NCBI RefSeq assembly: GCF_014650675.1
Contig: NZ_BMVK01000011.1
Span: 62,001-126,000, forward strand
DNA length: 64,000 bases
Origin: Streptomyces anulatus
GTDB taxonomy: Bacteria > Actinomycetota > Actinomycetes > Streptomycetales > Streptomycetaceae
Direction of reading: 5' to 3'
Each line of letters begins with the position of its first letter. Positions within the stretch are counted from its first letter, which is position 1. The notes under the pieces were generated by a model. The model saw only the letters and a list, made by a program, of their open reading frames with translations. It had not been told where the DNA came from and did no database searches. The translations under genes were made by a program, and so were the position numbers. Shown here in pieces: positions 51,699-60,221 of the stretch.

Positions 51699-51738
51699 GC
51701 ATTGCGGCATTGCGGCATTGCGGCATTGCGGCATTGCG
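51699..51738. repeat. 8-bp tandem repeat, five copies
   Basis: GCATTGCG is repeated five times without change, 41 bp after the senR stop and 71 bp before the AraC-type gene start. It is the only long run of its kind in the window and marks the AraC promoter region. Copy number change by slippage is likely. Confidence 0.9.
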
Positions 51739-51809
51739 GGGCTCCGGGAGTCCGGAACTCCGGAACTTTCGTCCAAGACAAGCGCGCCGGAGTCGGCAAC
51801 CGTAGAGGC

Positions 51810-52637
51810 ATGCGCAGAAATCACGTGGGTCCCGCGCCCGGGGATCACGATTCCGAGAACGGCTGGGAGGTCGCCCACCTCCTCGGCGGCACCGCGCTCG
51901 ACGGCGTACGGATGGCCGGTTTCCGTGACCGCGCGTCCGTCGGGCTGGACATGCAGGTGCTCCCCCAGCCGGTCGTGGTCGTCGTCATCGGGCTCGGGGA
52001 CGACCCCCTCACCGTGGAGAGCGCCACGGCCCACCGTCCCCTGAGGAGCTTCGTCGCCGCGTTGTCGCCCGGACCGGCCCGTATCCGGGGCGAGAACGTC
52101 GCGTGCGTCGAGGTGTGTCTGCCTCCCCTGGCCGCCCATGCGGTGCTGGGCGTCTCCCCGCGCGAACTGGACGGGTCGGTCAACGGACTGGAAGACCTGT
52201 GGGGGCGTCCCGCCCGCTACCTCCGCGAGCAGCTGACCGACGCCACGACGTGGCAGGAACGCCTGGCGCTGACGGACGCGTTCCTCGCGAGGCGGGCCGC
52301 CGGCACACCGTCGGTGTCGCCCGAGGTCGCGGCCGCCTGGGACACCATCGTGGCCCGCCGGGGCCGGGTCCGGGTCGACGGCCTCGCCGCGTCCTTCGGG
52401 TGGAGCCGCAAGCGGCTGTGGTCCCGGTTCACCGACCAGATCGGCCTCACCCCCAAGCGCGCCGCCATGCTGGTCCGCTTCGACCACGCCGCACGGGCCC
52501 TCTGCGCGGGCGAGAGCGCCGACGCCGTCGCCCTCGCGTGCGGATACGCCGACCAGTCCCACCTCCACCGCGACGTCACGGCCCTGGCCGGCTGCACGCC
52601 GCGCGCGCTGGCCGACAGGTCCACGTCCGCCGGCTGA
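51810..52637 (+). CDS. AraC family transcriptional regulator
   Basis: A 275-residue regulator. The C-terminal third is an AraC DNA-binding domain: VDGLAASFGWSRKRLWSRFTDQIGLTPKRAAMLVRF and ADAVALACGYADQSHLHRDVTALAGCTPRAL. The N-terminal part (about 1-170) resembles the ligand-sensing region of XylS/AraC proteins with an unusual VVVVVIG strand. ATG 51810 has AGAGG close upstream. It is followed, after a stretch of 12-bp repeats, by an O-methyltransferase on the same strand, which is probably its target. Confidence 0.87.
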   Translation: MRRNHVGPAPGDHDSENGWEVAHLLGGTALDGVRMAGFRDRASVGLDMQVLPQPVVVVVIGLGDDPLTVESATAHRPLRSFVAALSPGPARIRGENVACVEVCLPPLAAHAVLGVSPRELDGSVNGLEDLWGRPARYLREQLTDATTWQERLALTDAFLARRAAGTPSVSPEVAAAWDTIVARRGRVRVDGLAASFGWSRKRLWSRFTDQIGLTPKRAAMLVRFDHAARALCAGESADAVALACGYADQSHLHRDVTALAGCTPRALADRSTSAG

Positions 52638-52655
52638 CCTCCACGCACGTACCCA

Positions 52656-52727
52656 CCGCGGATCACACCGCGGATCACACCGCGGATCACACCGCGGATC
52701 ACACCGCGGATCAGACCGCGGATCAGA
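52656..52727. repeat. 12-bp tandem repeat, six copies, in the methyltransferase leader
   Basis: CCGCGGATCACA is repeated four times (52656-52703), then CCGCGGATCAGA twice (52704-52727), followed by a decayed seventh unit. Each unit contains the palindrome CCGCGG. The block lies 18 bp after the AraC gene and 38 bp before the methyltransferase start. Confidence 0.92.
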
Positions 52728-52765
52728 CCGCGCGTCTCACCGCACACAGTCGAGAGGAAACATCC

Positions 52766-53824
52766 ATGACGAACACCGTTGTCACGGCCGCGGAGCCGGC
52801 CGACCGCGATCTGATCGCCCGGCTCGCGTTCGGGAGCATGGCAGCACAGACCCTGCGCGCGGCAGCCCGGTTGAGGGTGGTGGAACTGGTGGGCGACACA
52901 CCGCGCCGGGCCGGCGAGGTGGCCGCCGACGCCGGTGCCGAACCCCAGCCCATAGAGCGGCTGCTGCGTGCCCTGACCGGGCTCGGCCTGCTGCGGGAGC
53001 CCGTCCCCGGATCCTTCGCGGTGACCCCCGCGGGCGCACTGCTGCACCCCGGCCGCCCCGACTCCCTCGCCTCGTTCGTCAGGATGTTCACCGAGCCGAC
53101 GATCGTGCGCGCCTGGGAGCACCTCGACGACAGCGTCCGCACCGGCGAGGTCGCGTTCGACGGCATATTCGGCACCGACTTCTTCAGCCATCTCGCCCGG
53201 CACCCCGAGCTGTCCGCGGAGTTCAACGCGGCGATGAGCCAGGCCGCCTCGGAGACCGCCGCCGCCCTGCCGCACGCCTTCGACTTCGGCCGGTTCACCA
53301 CGGTCACGGACGTCGGCGGGGGTGACGGGACCCTCCTGGCCGGTGTGCTCGCCGCGCATCCCGGTCTCTCCGGTGTCGTCCTCGACACGGCGGAGGGCTT
53401 GGCCGCGACGCCGGACACGATGGCGCGGCACGGGCTGGAGGACCGGTGCTCCCTCGTCGCCGGGGACTTCTTCCACTCGGTCCCCGGGGGCTCGGATCTC
53501 TACCTGATGAAGAGCGTCCTGCACGACTGGTCGGACGACCAGGTGGTCACGATCCTGAGCCACTGCCGCGAGGTGCTGCCGCCCGGTGGCCTCGTCCTGA
53601 TCGTGGAGCCCGTGCTTCCCGATGCGGTCGACCTCCGGGCCGACGTCACCGACGGCGGGGTCACCTACCTGAGCGACCTCAACATGCTGGTGAACGTGGG
53701 CGGCCGGGAGCGCACCCGCGAGGACTTCGCGGAGGTGTGCCGCCGCGCGGGCCTGACGCTGACGGCAGTCACCCCGCTCGCGGAGGCCACACCGTTCGCC
53801 GTCATCGAGGCCGTGGCCGGCTGA
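52766..53824 (+). CDS. SAM-dependent O-methyltransferase (COMT/TcmN type)
   Basis: A 352-residue enzyme of the plant COMT-like family used for methylating small phenols or polyketides. The N-terminal dimerisation/winged-helix domain (TLRAAARLRVVELVGDTPRRAGEVAADAG) precedes the Rossmann domain with SAM motif VTDVGGGDGTLLAGVLAAHPG (about residue 187) and the active-site stretch SDLYLMKSVLHDWSDDQVVTIL (catalytic histidine in LHDW). GAGAGGAAA precedes the ATG at 52766. No biosynthetic cluster surrounds it, only the AraC gene, so the substrate is unknown. Confidence 0.9.
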   Translation: MTNTVVTAAEPADRDLIARLAFGSMAAQTLRAAARLRVVELVGDTPRRAGEVAADAGAEPQPIERLLRALTGLGLLREPVPGSFAVTPAGALLHPGRPDSLASFVRMFTEPTIVRAWEHLDDSVRTGEVAFDGIFGTDFFSHLARHPELSAEFNAAMSQAASETAAALPHAFDFGRFTTVTDVGGGDGTLLAGVLAAHPGLSGVVLDTAEGLAATPDTMARHGLEDRCSLVAGDFFHSVPGGSDLYLMKSVLHDWSDDQVVTILSHCREVLPPGGLVLIVEPVLPDAVDLRADVTDGGVTYLSDLNMLVNVGGRERTREDFAEVCRRAGLTLTAVTPLAEATPFAVIEAVAG

Positions 53825-53921
53825 CCCGCACCGAGCGGCCCCCGCGCTCCGGGCCGGGCTGCCCGCACCGCTTCACCCGATCGTGGCGGGCCGCTCCGGA
53901 CGGGCATGACACCATCGATCC

Positions 53922-54419
53922 GTGCTCGACATCGGCTACTCCCTCTCCCGTCGCTTCCCCGACCCCCCGCAGACCGACTACCGCCGCGCGGACGTCCGCG
54001 CGCTGCGGCACGATCTGTTCTCCGGCGACGTCTACCTCGCGGACACCAAGGCGGACCGCGAGGTGTCCACAGCCTGGGGATGGGTGCCGGTGCTCGACTT
54101 CGCGTGGGCGCTGTGCGACATCGTCGAGCAGATCGACCAGGACCCGCGCGGCAACCGCTCGCACCGGCAGCAGTACGCGGAGCTGGACTTCACCGAGTCC
54201 TCGGACCGGATGCTGTTCGAGCGGCGCTTCGGCTGGGTCGACGTCGAGGCGGACTGGATGCCCGGCGACGAGCCCCCGCTCACCTTCAGCCACTCCCTCC
54301 TGCGCCGCGAGGCCCGCGACTTCCTGCACGACCTGATCGCCGACCTGGCCGACATGCACGAGGGTCTCGCCGACAACCCCGTGATCTGGGACCTCCAGGC
54401 CCGCTTCCCCCGTCTGTGA
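53922..54419 (+). CDS. conserved hypothetical protein
   Basis: A 165-residue acidic, Trp/Tyr-rich soluble protein with no signal peptide. Notable blocks are YSLSRRFPDPPQTDYRRADVRALRHDLF, VLDFAWALCDIVEQI and FSHSLLRREARDFLHDLIADLADMHEG. I recognise no named domain. The GTG at 53922 is used, and codon use is normal for Streptomyces. It ends against the pentapeptide repeat gene with a terminator shared by the two stops. Confidence 0.72.
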   Translation: MLDIGYSLSRRFPDPPQTDYRRADVRALRHDLFSGDVYLADTKADREVSTAWGWVPVLDFAWALCDIVEQIDQDPRGNRSHRQQYAELDFTESSDRMLFERRFGWVDVEADWMPGDEPPLTFSHSLLRREARDFLHDLIADLADMHEGLADNPVIWDLQARFPRL

Positions 54420-54447
54420 GACCCCCGGGGCCGCCCGGGGGTCTCAC
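54416..54447. terminator. bidirectional terminator overlapping two stop codons
   Basis: Perfect 13-base arms (54416-54428, 54435-54447) with a GGCCGC loop overlap the stop codons of both convergent genes. Confidence 0.85.
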
Positions 54448-55163
54448 GCCTCCACCCGCACCCCGATCTGCGCCGCGAACGCCGGGGCCAGCTCCATCAG
54501 CTGCAACGGGCTGATCACCGCGCCCGCCAGCCGGTCCACACCCCGTGCGATGTCCAGCTCGGCCACCGCGCGCAGGTCCACCGACTCCATCCGGGCCCCG
54601 CTGAAGTCCGCCCGCTTCAGCACGCAGTCCCGGAACTCGACGCGGACCAGATGTGCGTCCCCGAAGTCCGGCTCGGAGAGCACACAGCCCTCGAAGACGA
54701 CGTCCTTGAGCCGGGCCTTGCGCAGATTCAGGTAGTCGATCTTGCCGCCCCGCACCACCACCCGCTCCAGCACCGCACCGTGCAGCTGCACCCCGCCCAG
54801 GCGGGCGTCCACCACCTCCACGTCCCGCAGCGACGCCTCCGCGAGATCGGTGCCCACGCCCCGTACGCCCGTCAGCACCGCGTCGATGAAGCGGGCCCGT
54901 GCCAGCTCCGCGCGGTCCAGGGCGCAGCCGTCCAGGGCGCAGTCCATGAACCGGGCCCCCCGGCCCGACGCGTCCGTCAGGTCCACCCCGTCGAACCGCA
55001 CCCCGTCGTAGTCCCCGTCCGGCTCCAGGCCTTCGCCGTCGTAGGGAACGAGCGGCGGCAGCCGCACCTCCGGACGCCGCGCCGCCGCGACGGTCTCCTT
55101 CTTGCCCTTGTTCGCCCCGGTCGCCCCGGTCTTCCTGGTCGTCCTGCCCGCGCTCGCTGCCAT
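54444..55163 (-). CDS. pentapeptide repeat protein
   Basis: A 239-residue protein with a basic Lys/Ala/Thr-rich N-terminus (about 40 residues), then a right-handed beta-helix of A(D/N)LxX-like pentapeptides: VRFDGVDLTDASGRGARFMD, LDRAELARARFIDAVL, ADFSGARMESVDLRAVAEL. The C-terminal helix includes ISPLQLMELAPAFAAQIGV. Some pentapeptide proteins mimic DNA and protect gyrase, but most have no known role. ATG 55163 (MAASAGRTTRK) is preferred over 55181. Confidence 0.87.
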   Translation of the reverse strand: MAASAGRTTRKTGATGANKGKKETVAAARRPEVRLPPLVPYDGEGLEPDGDYDGVRFDGVDLTDASGRGARFMDCALDGCALDRAELARARFIDAVLTGVRGVGTDLAEASLRDVEVVDARLGGVQLHGAVLERVVVRGGKIDYLNLRKARLKDVVFEGCVLSEPDFGDAHLVRVEFRDCVLKRADFSGARMESVDLRAVAELDIARGVDRLAGAVISPLQLMELAPAFAAQIGVRVEA

Positions 55164-55265
55164 GCCCCCATCGTGACGCACCCCACTGACAACGCCCCGG
55201 CGACCGTGTCACGAGCCGCCTCCCCCGATCCGTCGCATCATCAAAGATGCGAAGGAGATCCAGCC

Positions 55266-56456
55266 ATGGACCACATCCACGTCATCGGCGGCGGCCTCGC
55301 CGGCCTCACCGCCGCGATCACCGCAGCCGAGTCCGGTGCGCGCGTCACCCTGCACGAGGGCCACCGGACGCTCGGCGGCCGGGCCAGGACCGCGGACGGG
55401 CCGTACCGGGCCAACGAGGGCCCGCACGCCCTGTACCGGCGCGGGCCGCACTGGACCTGGCTGGCCCGGCGCGGCCTTCTCGGCGCCGTCGCCTCCGTAC
55501 CGCCCCGCGAAGGCCTCCGCTTCCGTTTCCGCCGCGCGGGAGCCGCCCGCCGGACCCCGCCCGTGGCCCTGCTGCGGCTCGCCCGTAGGGCCCCCCGCAC
55601 CGCCCCGGTGGACGGCGCCTTCCTGGAGTGGGCCGCCGGGCAGGTCGGCGAGGAGGGCGCCCGGGCCGCCGCGAACTTCGCCGCCACCGCGCTGTTCCAC
55701 CACGATCCCGGGGCGCTCTCCGCCCGGTTCGTCCAGGAGCGCCTGCACCGCCTGGCCTCGTTCCCGCCCGAGGCCCACTACCCGGTCGGCGGCTGGGCGC
55801 CGCTCGTCGAGCGGATGGCCGGCCACGCCCGGGGTCTCGGGGTCGGCATCGAGACCGCCGCCCGCGTCGACACCCGGACGCTCGGCGAGCTGGCCCGTAC
55901 CGGACCGGTCGTCGTCGCCACCTCCCTCGGCTCCGCCCGCGCTCTCCTCGACGACGCGTCCCTCACCTGGGAGAGCGGCCGCACCGTCCTGCTGGACCTG
56001 GCGGTGCGCACCCGGCGCGGCGACGCGTTCGTCGTGTCGGACCTGGACGCGCCCGGCTGGCTGGAGCGGTTCACCGCCCAGGATCCCGGCCTCGCCCCGG
56101 CCGGCGAACAGCTGCTCCAGGGCCAGTTCCCGATCGGCCCCGACGCCCGCAGGGCGGAAGGGACCGCGCGGGCCGAGGAACTCCTCGACCTCGGCTTCCC
56201 CGGCTGGCGGGAGCGCACCACCTGGCGCGTCGAGGCCCTCGCCGACGGCCGCACCGGAGCCGTCGACCGCCCCGGCACCACCTGGCGGGACCGGCCCTCC
56301 GTCGTCCGGGGCGACGGGATCTTCCTGGCGGGCGACCAGGTCGCCGCCCCGGGGCTCCTCAGCGAGGTCTCCTTCACCAGCGGCCTCGAAGCCGCCGTGC
56401 TCGCCGTGAAGGCCGCCGGGCGGCGGTCCCGGACCGGGGCCCGGGACCGGGGTTGA
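55266..56456 (+). CDS. FAD-dependent oxidoreductase (amine oxidase/phytoene desaturase-like fold)
   Basis: A 396-residue flavoprotein. The N-terminus carries the dinucleotide-binding motif IHVIGGGLAGLTAAITAAESG with the second FAD-contact stretch GHRTLGGRARTADG, as in amine oxidases and carotenoid desaturases. The C-terminal FAD motif reads GIFLAGDQVAAPGLLSEVSF. The substrate is unknown and no carotenoid genes are adjacent. AAGGAG precedes the ATG at 55266 by 9 bases. It is divergent from the pentapeptide repeat gene, 102 bp apart. Confidence 0.85.
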   Translation: MDHIHVIGGGLAGLTAAITAAESGARVTLHEGHRTLGGRARTADGPYRANEGPHALYRRGPHWTWLARRGLLGAVASVPPREGLRFRFRRAGAARRTPPVALLRLARRAPRTAPVDGAFLEWAAGQVGEEGARAAANFAATALFHHDPGALSARFVQERLHRLASFPPEAHYPVGGWAPLVERMAGHARGLGVGIETAARVDTRTLGELARTGPVVVATSLGSARALLDDASLTWESGRTVLLDLAVRTRRGDAFVVSDLDAPGWLERFTAQDPGLAPAGEQLLQGQFPIGPDARRAEGTARAEELLDLGFPGWRERTTWRVEALADGRTGAVDRPGTTWRDRPSVVRGDGIFLAGDQVAAPGLLSEVSFTSGLEAAVLAVKAAGRRSRTGARDRG

Positions 56457-56522
56457 CCTCAAGCGGACTTCAGGTACGAGGGTGGGGGCACAGCCCGCAG
56501 CGCGACCCCCAGGGAGCCCGTC

Positions 56523-57524
56523 ATGCACGCCGTACGCCTTCACGCCTTCGGCCCCGCCGAGAACCTCGTGTACGAGCGGACCGAGGACCCCGTTCCCGGC
56601 CCCGGCCAGGTCCGTATCGCCGTGGCCGCGGCCGGGGTGCACCTTCTGGACACCGTTCTGCGGGAAGGTGAGCGCGGCCCCTACCCGGAGCCCGTCGGCC
56701 TCCCCACCGTGCCCGGCCGCGAGGTCGCCGGAACCGTCGAGTCGGTGGGCGGGGGCACGGACGCGGCCTGGCTCGGCAAGCGCGTCGTCGCCCACATCGG
56801 CATGGCGCCGGGCGGGTACGCCGAACTCACCGTCACCGAGGCCGACCGGCTCCACGAGATCCCCGAGGGGCTCGACGCCGCCTCGGCCGTCGCCATGATC
56901 GGCACCGGCCGCACCGCCCTCGGCATCCTCGGGTTCACCCCGCTCGGCCCGGACTCCGTGGTCGTCGTCACCGCGGCGGCGGGCGGGATCGGCACCCTCG
57001 TCGTCCAGTACGCGAAGAACGCGGGGGCCACCGTGATCGCGCTGGCCGGGGGCCCGGCCAAGGTGGCGCGGGCGAGGGCCGGCGGCGCGGACCTCGCCCT
57101 CGACTACACCCGCCCCGACTGGCCGCGCGCGGCCCGCGAACACCTCGAAGCGGCGGGCCTGCGGGCCACCGTCGTCTACGACTCCGTCGGCGGGACCACC
57201 GCCCGCGCCGCCGTGGACCTCCTCGGCCCCGGCGGGCAGCACGTGGTCTACGGCTGGTCGGGCGAGGGGCTCCACGACGGGGGGCCGCTCACCTTCACCG
57301 ACGAGGAGCTGGCCGAACGCGCCATCACGTCCGGGTCCGTCCTCGGACCGCGGATGATCGAGAAGGGCGGCGGTCTGCGCGCACTGGAGACCCGCGCCCT
57401 GGCCGAGGCGGCGTCCGGCCGGCTGCGGCCCGCCGTACAGCGGTTCCCGCTCGCCGAGGCCGCCGCCGCGCACCGCGCGCTGGAGACCCGGGGCACGATG
57501 GGCAAGGTGGTCCTGGAGCCGTAG
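56523..57524 (+). CDS. zinc-binding dehydrogenase/quinone oxidoreductase (MDR superfamily)
   Basis: A 333-residue medium-chain dehydrogenase/reductase. It starts MHAVRLHAFGPAENLVYE, has AAGVHLLDTVLREG (QOR type) and the cofactor loop VVVTAAAGGIGTLVVQYAKNAG near residue 147. It lacks the structural and catalytic zinc cysteines of alcohol dehydrogenases, so quinone or enone reduction with NADPH is more likely. It follows the FAD oxidoreductase on the same strand by 66 bp. Confidence 0.88.
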   Translation: MHAVRLHAFGPAENLVYERTEDPVPGPGQVRIAVAAAGVHLLDTVLREGERGPYPEPVGLPTVPGREVAGTVESVGGGTDAAWLGKRVVAHIGMAPGGYAELTVTEADRLHEIPEGLDAASAVAMIGTGRTALGILGFTPLGPDSVVVVTAAAGGIGTLVVQYAKNAGATVIALAGGPAKVARARAGGADLALDYTRPDWPRAAREHLEAAGLRATVVYDSVGGTTARAAVDLLGPGGQHVVYGWSGEGLHDGGPLTFTDEELAERAITSGSVLGPRMIEKGGGLRALETRALAEAASGRLRPAVQRFPLAEAAAAHRALETRGTMGKVVLEP

Positions 57525-57623
57525 TCGAGCACGGATCACCCCGGCCGCCGGCAGCCGACAGCCGCACTCCACGCGGATCCGCGCCGGCTAGGTCAGCGAC
57601 GCCCCGGGCCACAGCACGGTTCT

Positions 57624-57720
57624 CCCCGACCCCGGCTCGGGTCCCGACTCCCGGCTCGGGTCCCGCCTCCCGATTCCGGCCCCAACCCCCCGACTCGGGT
57701 CCAACCCCCGACTCCGGCCC
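57624..57720. repeat. imperfect GC-rich direct repeats in a convergent gap
   Basis: Units resembling CCGACTCCGGCTCGGGTCC recur about five times with changes across the 205-bp gap between the quinone oxidoreductase and the APH(6)-like gene. Some may pair as a terminator; none is a clean hairpin. Confidence 0.5.
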
Positions 57721-57729
57721 CGCCCGCCC

Positions 57730-58650
57730 TCACCGGCCCAGCAGCCGCCGGGCGATCTCCGCGTGGTCGGGGGAGATCCGGCCCTCCCCGTCCTCGGCCG
57801 CCCACAGCCCGTTCTGGAGCACCCGCCCCAGCGTCCAGGCCCGCGCCCGCTCCCGGTCCCGCTCCATGCCCAGCGCCTCCGTCAACGCGTCGAACCGCCA
57901 CAGCACCTCGTCGGCGTCGAAGAGGTTGTCCAGCGCCGGGAACAGCTCGAACCCCGGGTCCCCCGCGAGCGGCTTCGGGTCGAGCGCCACCCATTCCCCG
58001 GCCCGCCCCGCGTCCGCGCGCCCGGCCAGGATGTTGTCGTAGTGCAGGTCCCAGTGCAGCAGCCGGTCCCCCGGCTCCCCCGCGACCTCCCGCACCGCCG
58101 CCGCGCAGTCCGCGAGCAGCCGCCGGTCCGCGGCGTCGGCCAGCAGGCCCGCCTTCTCCGGCAGAGCCGCGAGCATCCGCTCCACCGCATCGCCCAGCGT
58201 GCGCAGCCCCTCCGGCGCGGGCACCGCCACCAGCCGGGCCAGCACCGCGCCGAGAACCGTCACCGCCTCCCGCACATCGGCCTCGCCGGACAACGGCCGC
58301 CGCTCGTCGAGCCGTTCCAGCAGCATGGCCCCGCTCTCCGGGGCATGGCCGAGCAGCTCCACCGCCCCGGCCCCCGCGACGGTCCACGCCCGCAACGCGA
58401 CCGGTTCGCCCGCCGTCTCCTCGTCCACCGACTGGAGCTTCAGCGCGGCGGGCCGCCCGTCCGCCTCCCGCACCACCGGCAGGACCAGCGCGCACATCCC
58501 GTACATCGACGGACCGTCCGGCCGCAGCCCCCACCGTTCCAGGCACCGCTCGGCGAGGGCGGGCAGGGCGGCGACGAAGGCCCGGCCGGCCGCTCCGTTG
58601 TACCGGGTCTGAGAGGCGATCAGTTCGTCGGGAACATGGATGTCGATCAC
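57730..58650 (-). CDS. APH(6)/hydroxyurea-type antibiotic phosphotransferase
   Basis: A 306-residue kinase of the APH(6)/Hur family, which includes streptomycin 6-kinases and hydroxyurea phosphotransferase. The N-terminus (IDIHVPDELIASQTRY, then ALPALAERCLERWGL) and the catalytic block DRLLHWDLHYDNILAG, followed by VALDPKPLAGDPGFELFPALDN, closely resemble the S. griseus streptomycin 6-kinase. The HxDxxxxN loop and metal aspartate are intact, so it should be active. No streptomycin cluster is in the window, so it is an isolated self-protection gene or has another substrate. GTG start at 58650. Confidence 0.87.
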   Translation of the reverse strand: MIDIHVPDELIASQTRYNGAAGRAFVAALPALAERCLERWGLRPDGPSMYGMCALVLPVVREADGRPAALKLQSVDEETAGEPVALRAWTVAGAGAVELLGHAPESGAMLLERLDERRPLSGEADVREAVTVLGAVLARLVAVPAPEGLRTLGDAVERMLAALPEKAGLLADAADRRLLADCAAAVREVAGEPGDRLLHWDLHYDNILAGRADAGRAGEWVALDPKPLAGDPGFELFPALDNLFDADEVLWRFDALTEALGMERDRERARAWTLGRVLQNGLWAAEDGEGRISPDHAEIARRLLGR

Positions 58651-58763
58651 TCGTCGATCCTAGGGACGTGACACCCCGGACCATGACGGAACAGCCCCGC
58701 GCGCAGTAACGTCCCGCCACACGTACGCTCGGCATCTCACCGGACAGGGACACCAGGGGCATC

Positions 58764-60164
58764 ATGAGCACCGTCAGTACCGTCGTCGGCGGCATATCGT
58801 TCTGGTACGCGCAGGAGGGCACCCCCGCGCCGCGTGAACCCCTCCCCGGCGACACGAGCGTCGACGTCTGCATCGTCGGCGGCGGCTACACCGGGCTCTG
58901 GACGGCGTACTACCTGAAGAAGGCCGTCCCCTTCCTCAACATCACCGTCCTGGAAGCCAAGTTCTGCGGCTACGGGGCCTCCGGCCGTAACGGCGGCTGG
59001 CTGTACAACGGCATCGCGGGCCGCGACCGGTACGCCAAGCTGCACGGCCACGACGCCGCCGTACGGCTCCAGAAGGCGATGAACGAGACCGTCGGCGAGG
59101 TCGTGAGGACCGCCGCCGAGGAGAAGATCGACGCCGACATCCACCGGGGCGGCGTCCTGGAAGTGGCCCACACACCCTCCCAGCTCGCCCGTCTCAAGGA
59201 CTTCCACAGCGTCGAGATCGCCTTCGGGGAGACCGACCGGGTCCTGCGCGGCGCCCGCGAGACCGCCGAGCGCGTCCATGTGACCGGGGCCGTCGGCTCG
59301 ACCTGGACCCCGCACGGCGCCCGGCTGCACCCGGCCAAGCTGGTCAAGGGCCTCGCGGACGTGGTGGAGGCGCTCGGCGTGACCGTCCACGAGTCGACGC
59401 CGGTCACCGAGATCAAGCCGAAGCACGCCGTGACGCCGTACGGCACGGTCCGCGCCCCGTACATCCTGCGCTGCACCGAGGGCTTCACCGCGAGCCTCAA
59501 GGGGCAGAAGCGCACCTGGCTCCCGATGAACTCCTCCATGATCGTCACCGAGCCGCTGCCCGAACGGGTCTGGGACACGATCGGGTGGGAGGGCCGCGAG
59601 ACCCTCGGCGACATGGCCCACGCCTACTTCTACGCCCAGCGCACCGCGGACGACCGCATCGCGCTCGGCGGCCGCGGCTACCCGTACCGCTTCGGCTCGG
59701 CCACCGACAACGACGGCCGCACCCGGCCCGAGACGGTCGCGGCCCTGCGCGACCTGATGGTCCGGCTCTTCCCCACCACGGCGGGCGTCCACGTCGACCA
59801 CGCCTGGTCCGGCGTCCTCGGCGTCCCGCGCGACTGGTGCGCCACGGTCACCCTGGACCGCTCCACGGGCCTGGGCTGGGCGGGCGGTTACGTCGGCTCC
59901 GGCGTCGCCACCGCCAACCTCGCCGCCCGCACCCTGCGCGACCTGATCCAGCAGGACTCCGGCCAGGCCGGCCCGACGGATCTCACCGCCCTGCCCTGGG
60001 TCAACCACAAGGTCCGCCGCTGGGAGCCGGAACCCTTCCGCTGGCTCGGCGTCCACGGCATGTACGCGGCCTACCGCGCCGCCGACCGACGCGAGAGCAC
60101 CTCGCCCCGCCCCGGCACGGACCCCGTCGCCAGGGTGGCGGACCGCATCGCGGGCCGCCACTGA
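58764..60164 (+). CDS. FAD-dependent oxidoreductase of the DAO family (GlpO/gamma-glutamylputrescine-oxidase-like)
   Basis: A 466-residue D-amino-acid-oxidase-type flavoenzyme. The FAD-binding motif VDVCIVGGGYTGLWTAYYLKK (about residues 33-53) is followed by EAKFCGYGASGRNGGWL, a block typical of PuuB-like amine oxidases, and a C-terminal LGWAGGYVGSGVATANLAART. It should oxidise an amine or amino acid; polyamine or glycine-type substrates are plausible. AGGGG precedes the ATG at 58764. It is divergent from the APH(6)-like gene, 113 bp apart. Confidence 0.88.
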   Translation: MSTVSTVVGGISFWYAQEGTPAPREPLPGDTSVDVCIVGGGYTGLWTAYYLKKAVPFLNITVLEAKFCGYGASGRNGGWLYNGIAGRDRYAKLHGHDAAVRLQKAMNETVGEVVRTAAEEKIDADIHRGGVLEVAHTPSQLARLKDFHSVEIAFGETDRVLRGARETAERVHVTGAVGSTWTPHGARLHPAKLVKGLADVVEALGVTVHESTPVTEIKPKHAVTPYGTVRAPYILRCTEGFTASLKGQKRTWLPMNSSMIVTEPLPERVWDTIGWEGRETLGDMAHAYFYAQRTADDRIALGGRGYPYRFGSATDNDGRTRPETVAALRDLMVRLFPTTAGVHVDHAWSGVLGVPRDWCATVTLDRSTGLGWAGGYVGSGVATANLAARTLRDLIQQDSGQAGPTDLTALPWVNHKVRRWEPEPFRWLGVHGMYAAYRAADRRESTSPRPGTDPVARVADRIAGRH

Positions 60165-60190
60165 GCCACCGGGGCCGGGCAGGGCCGCGC

Positions 60191-60221
60191 CCCTGGCCGC
60201 GCTTCAGTCGCGCGGCCAGGG
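60191..60221. terminator. bidirectional terminator between DAO-type gene and MarR gene
   Basis: Perfect 12-base arms (60191-60202, 60210-60221) with a TTCAGTC loop that contains the MarR stop codon. Confidence 0.8.

Noticed and set aside
52656..52727. CRISPR array
   Set aside because: The 12-bp units are directly adjacent with no spacers, and there are no cas genes.
57730..58650. Part of a streptomycin cluster
   Set aside because: Neighbours are generic oxidoreductases; none of the streptomycin str/sts genes is visible.
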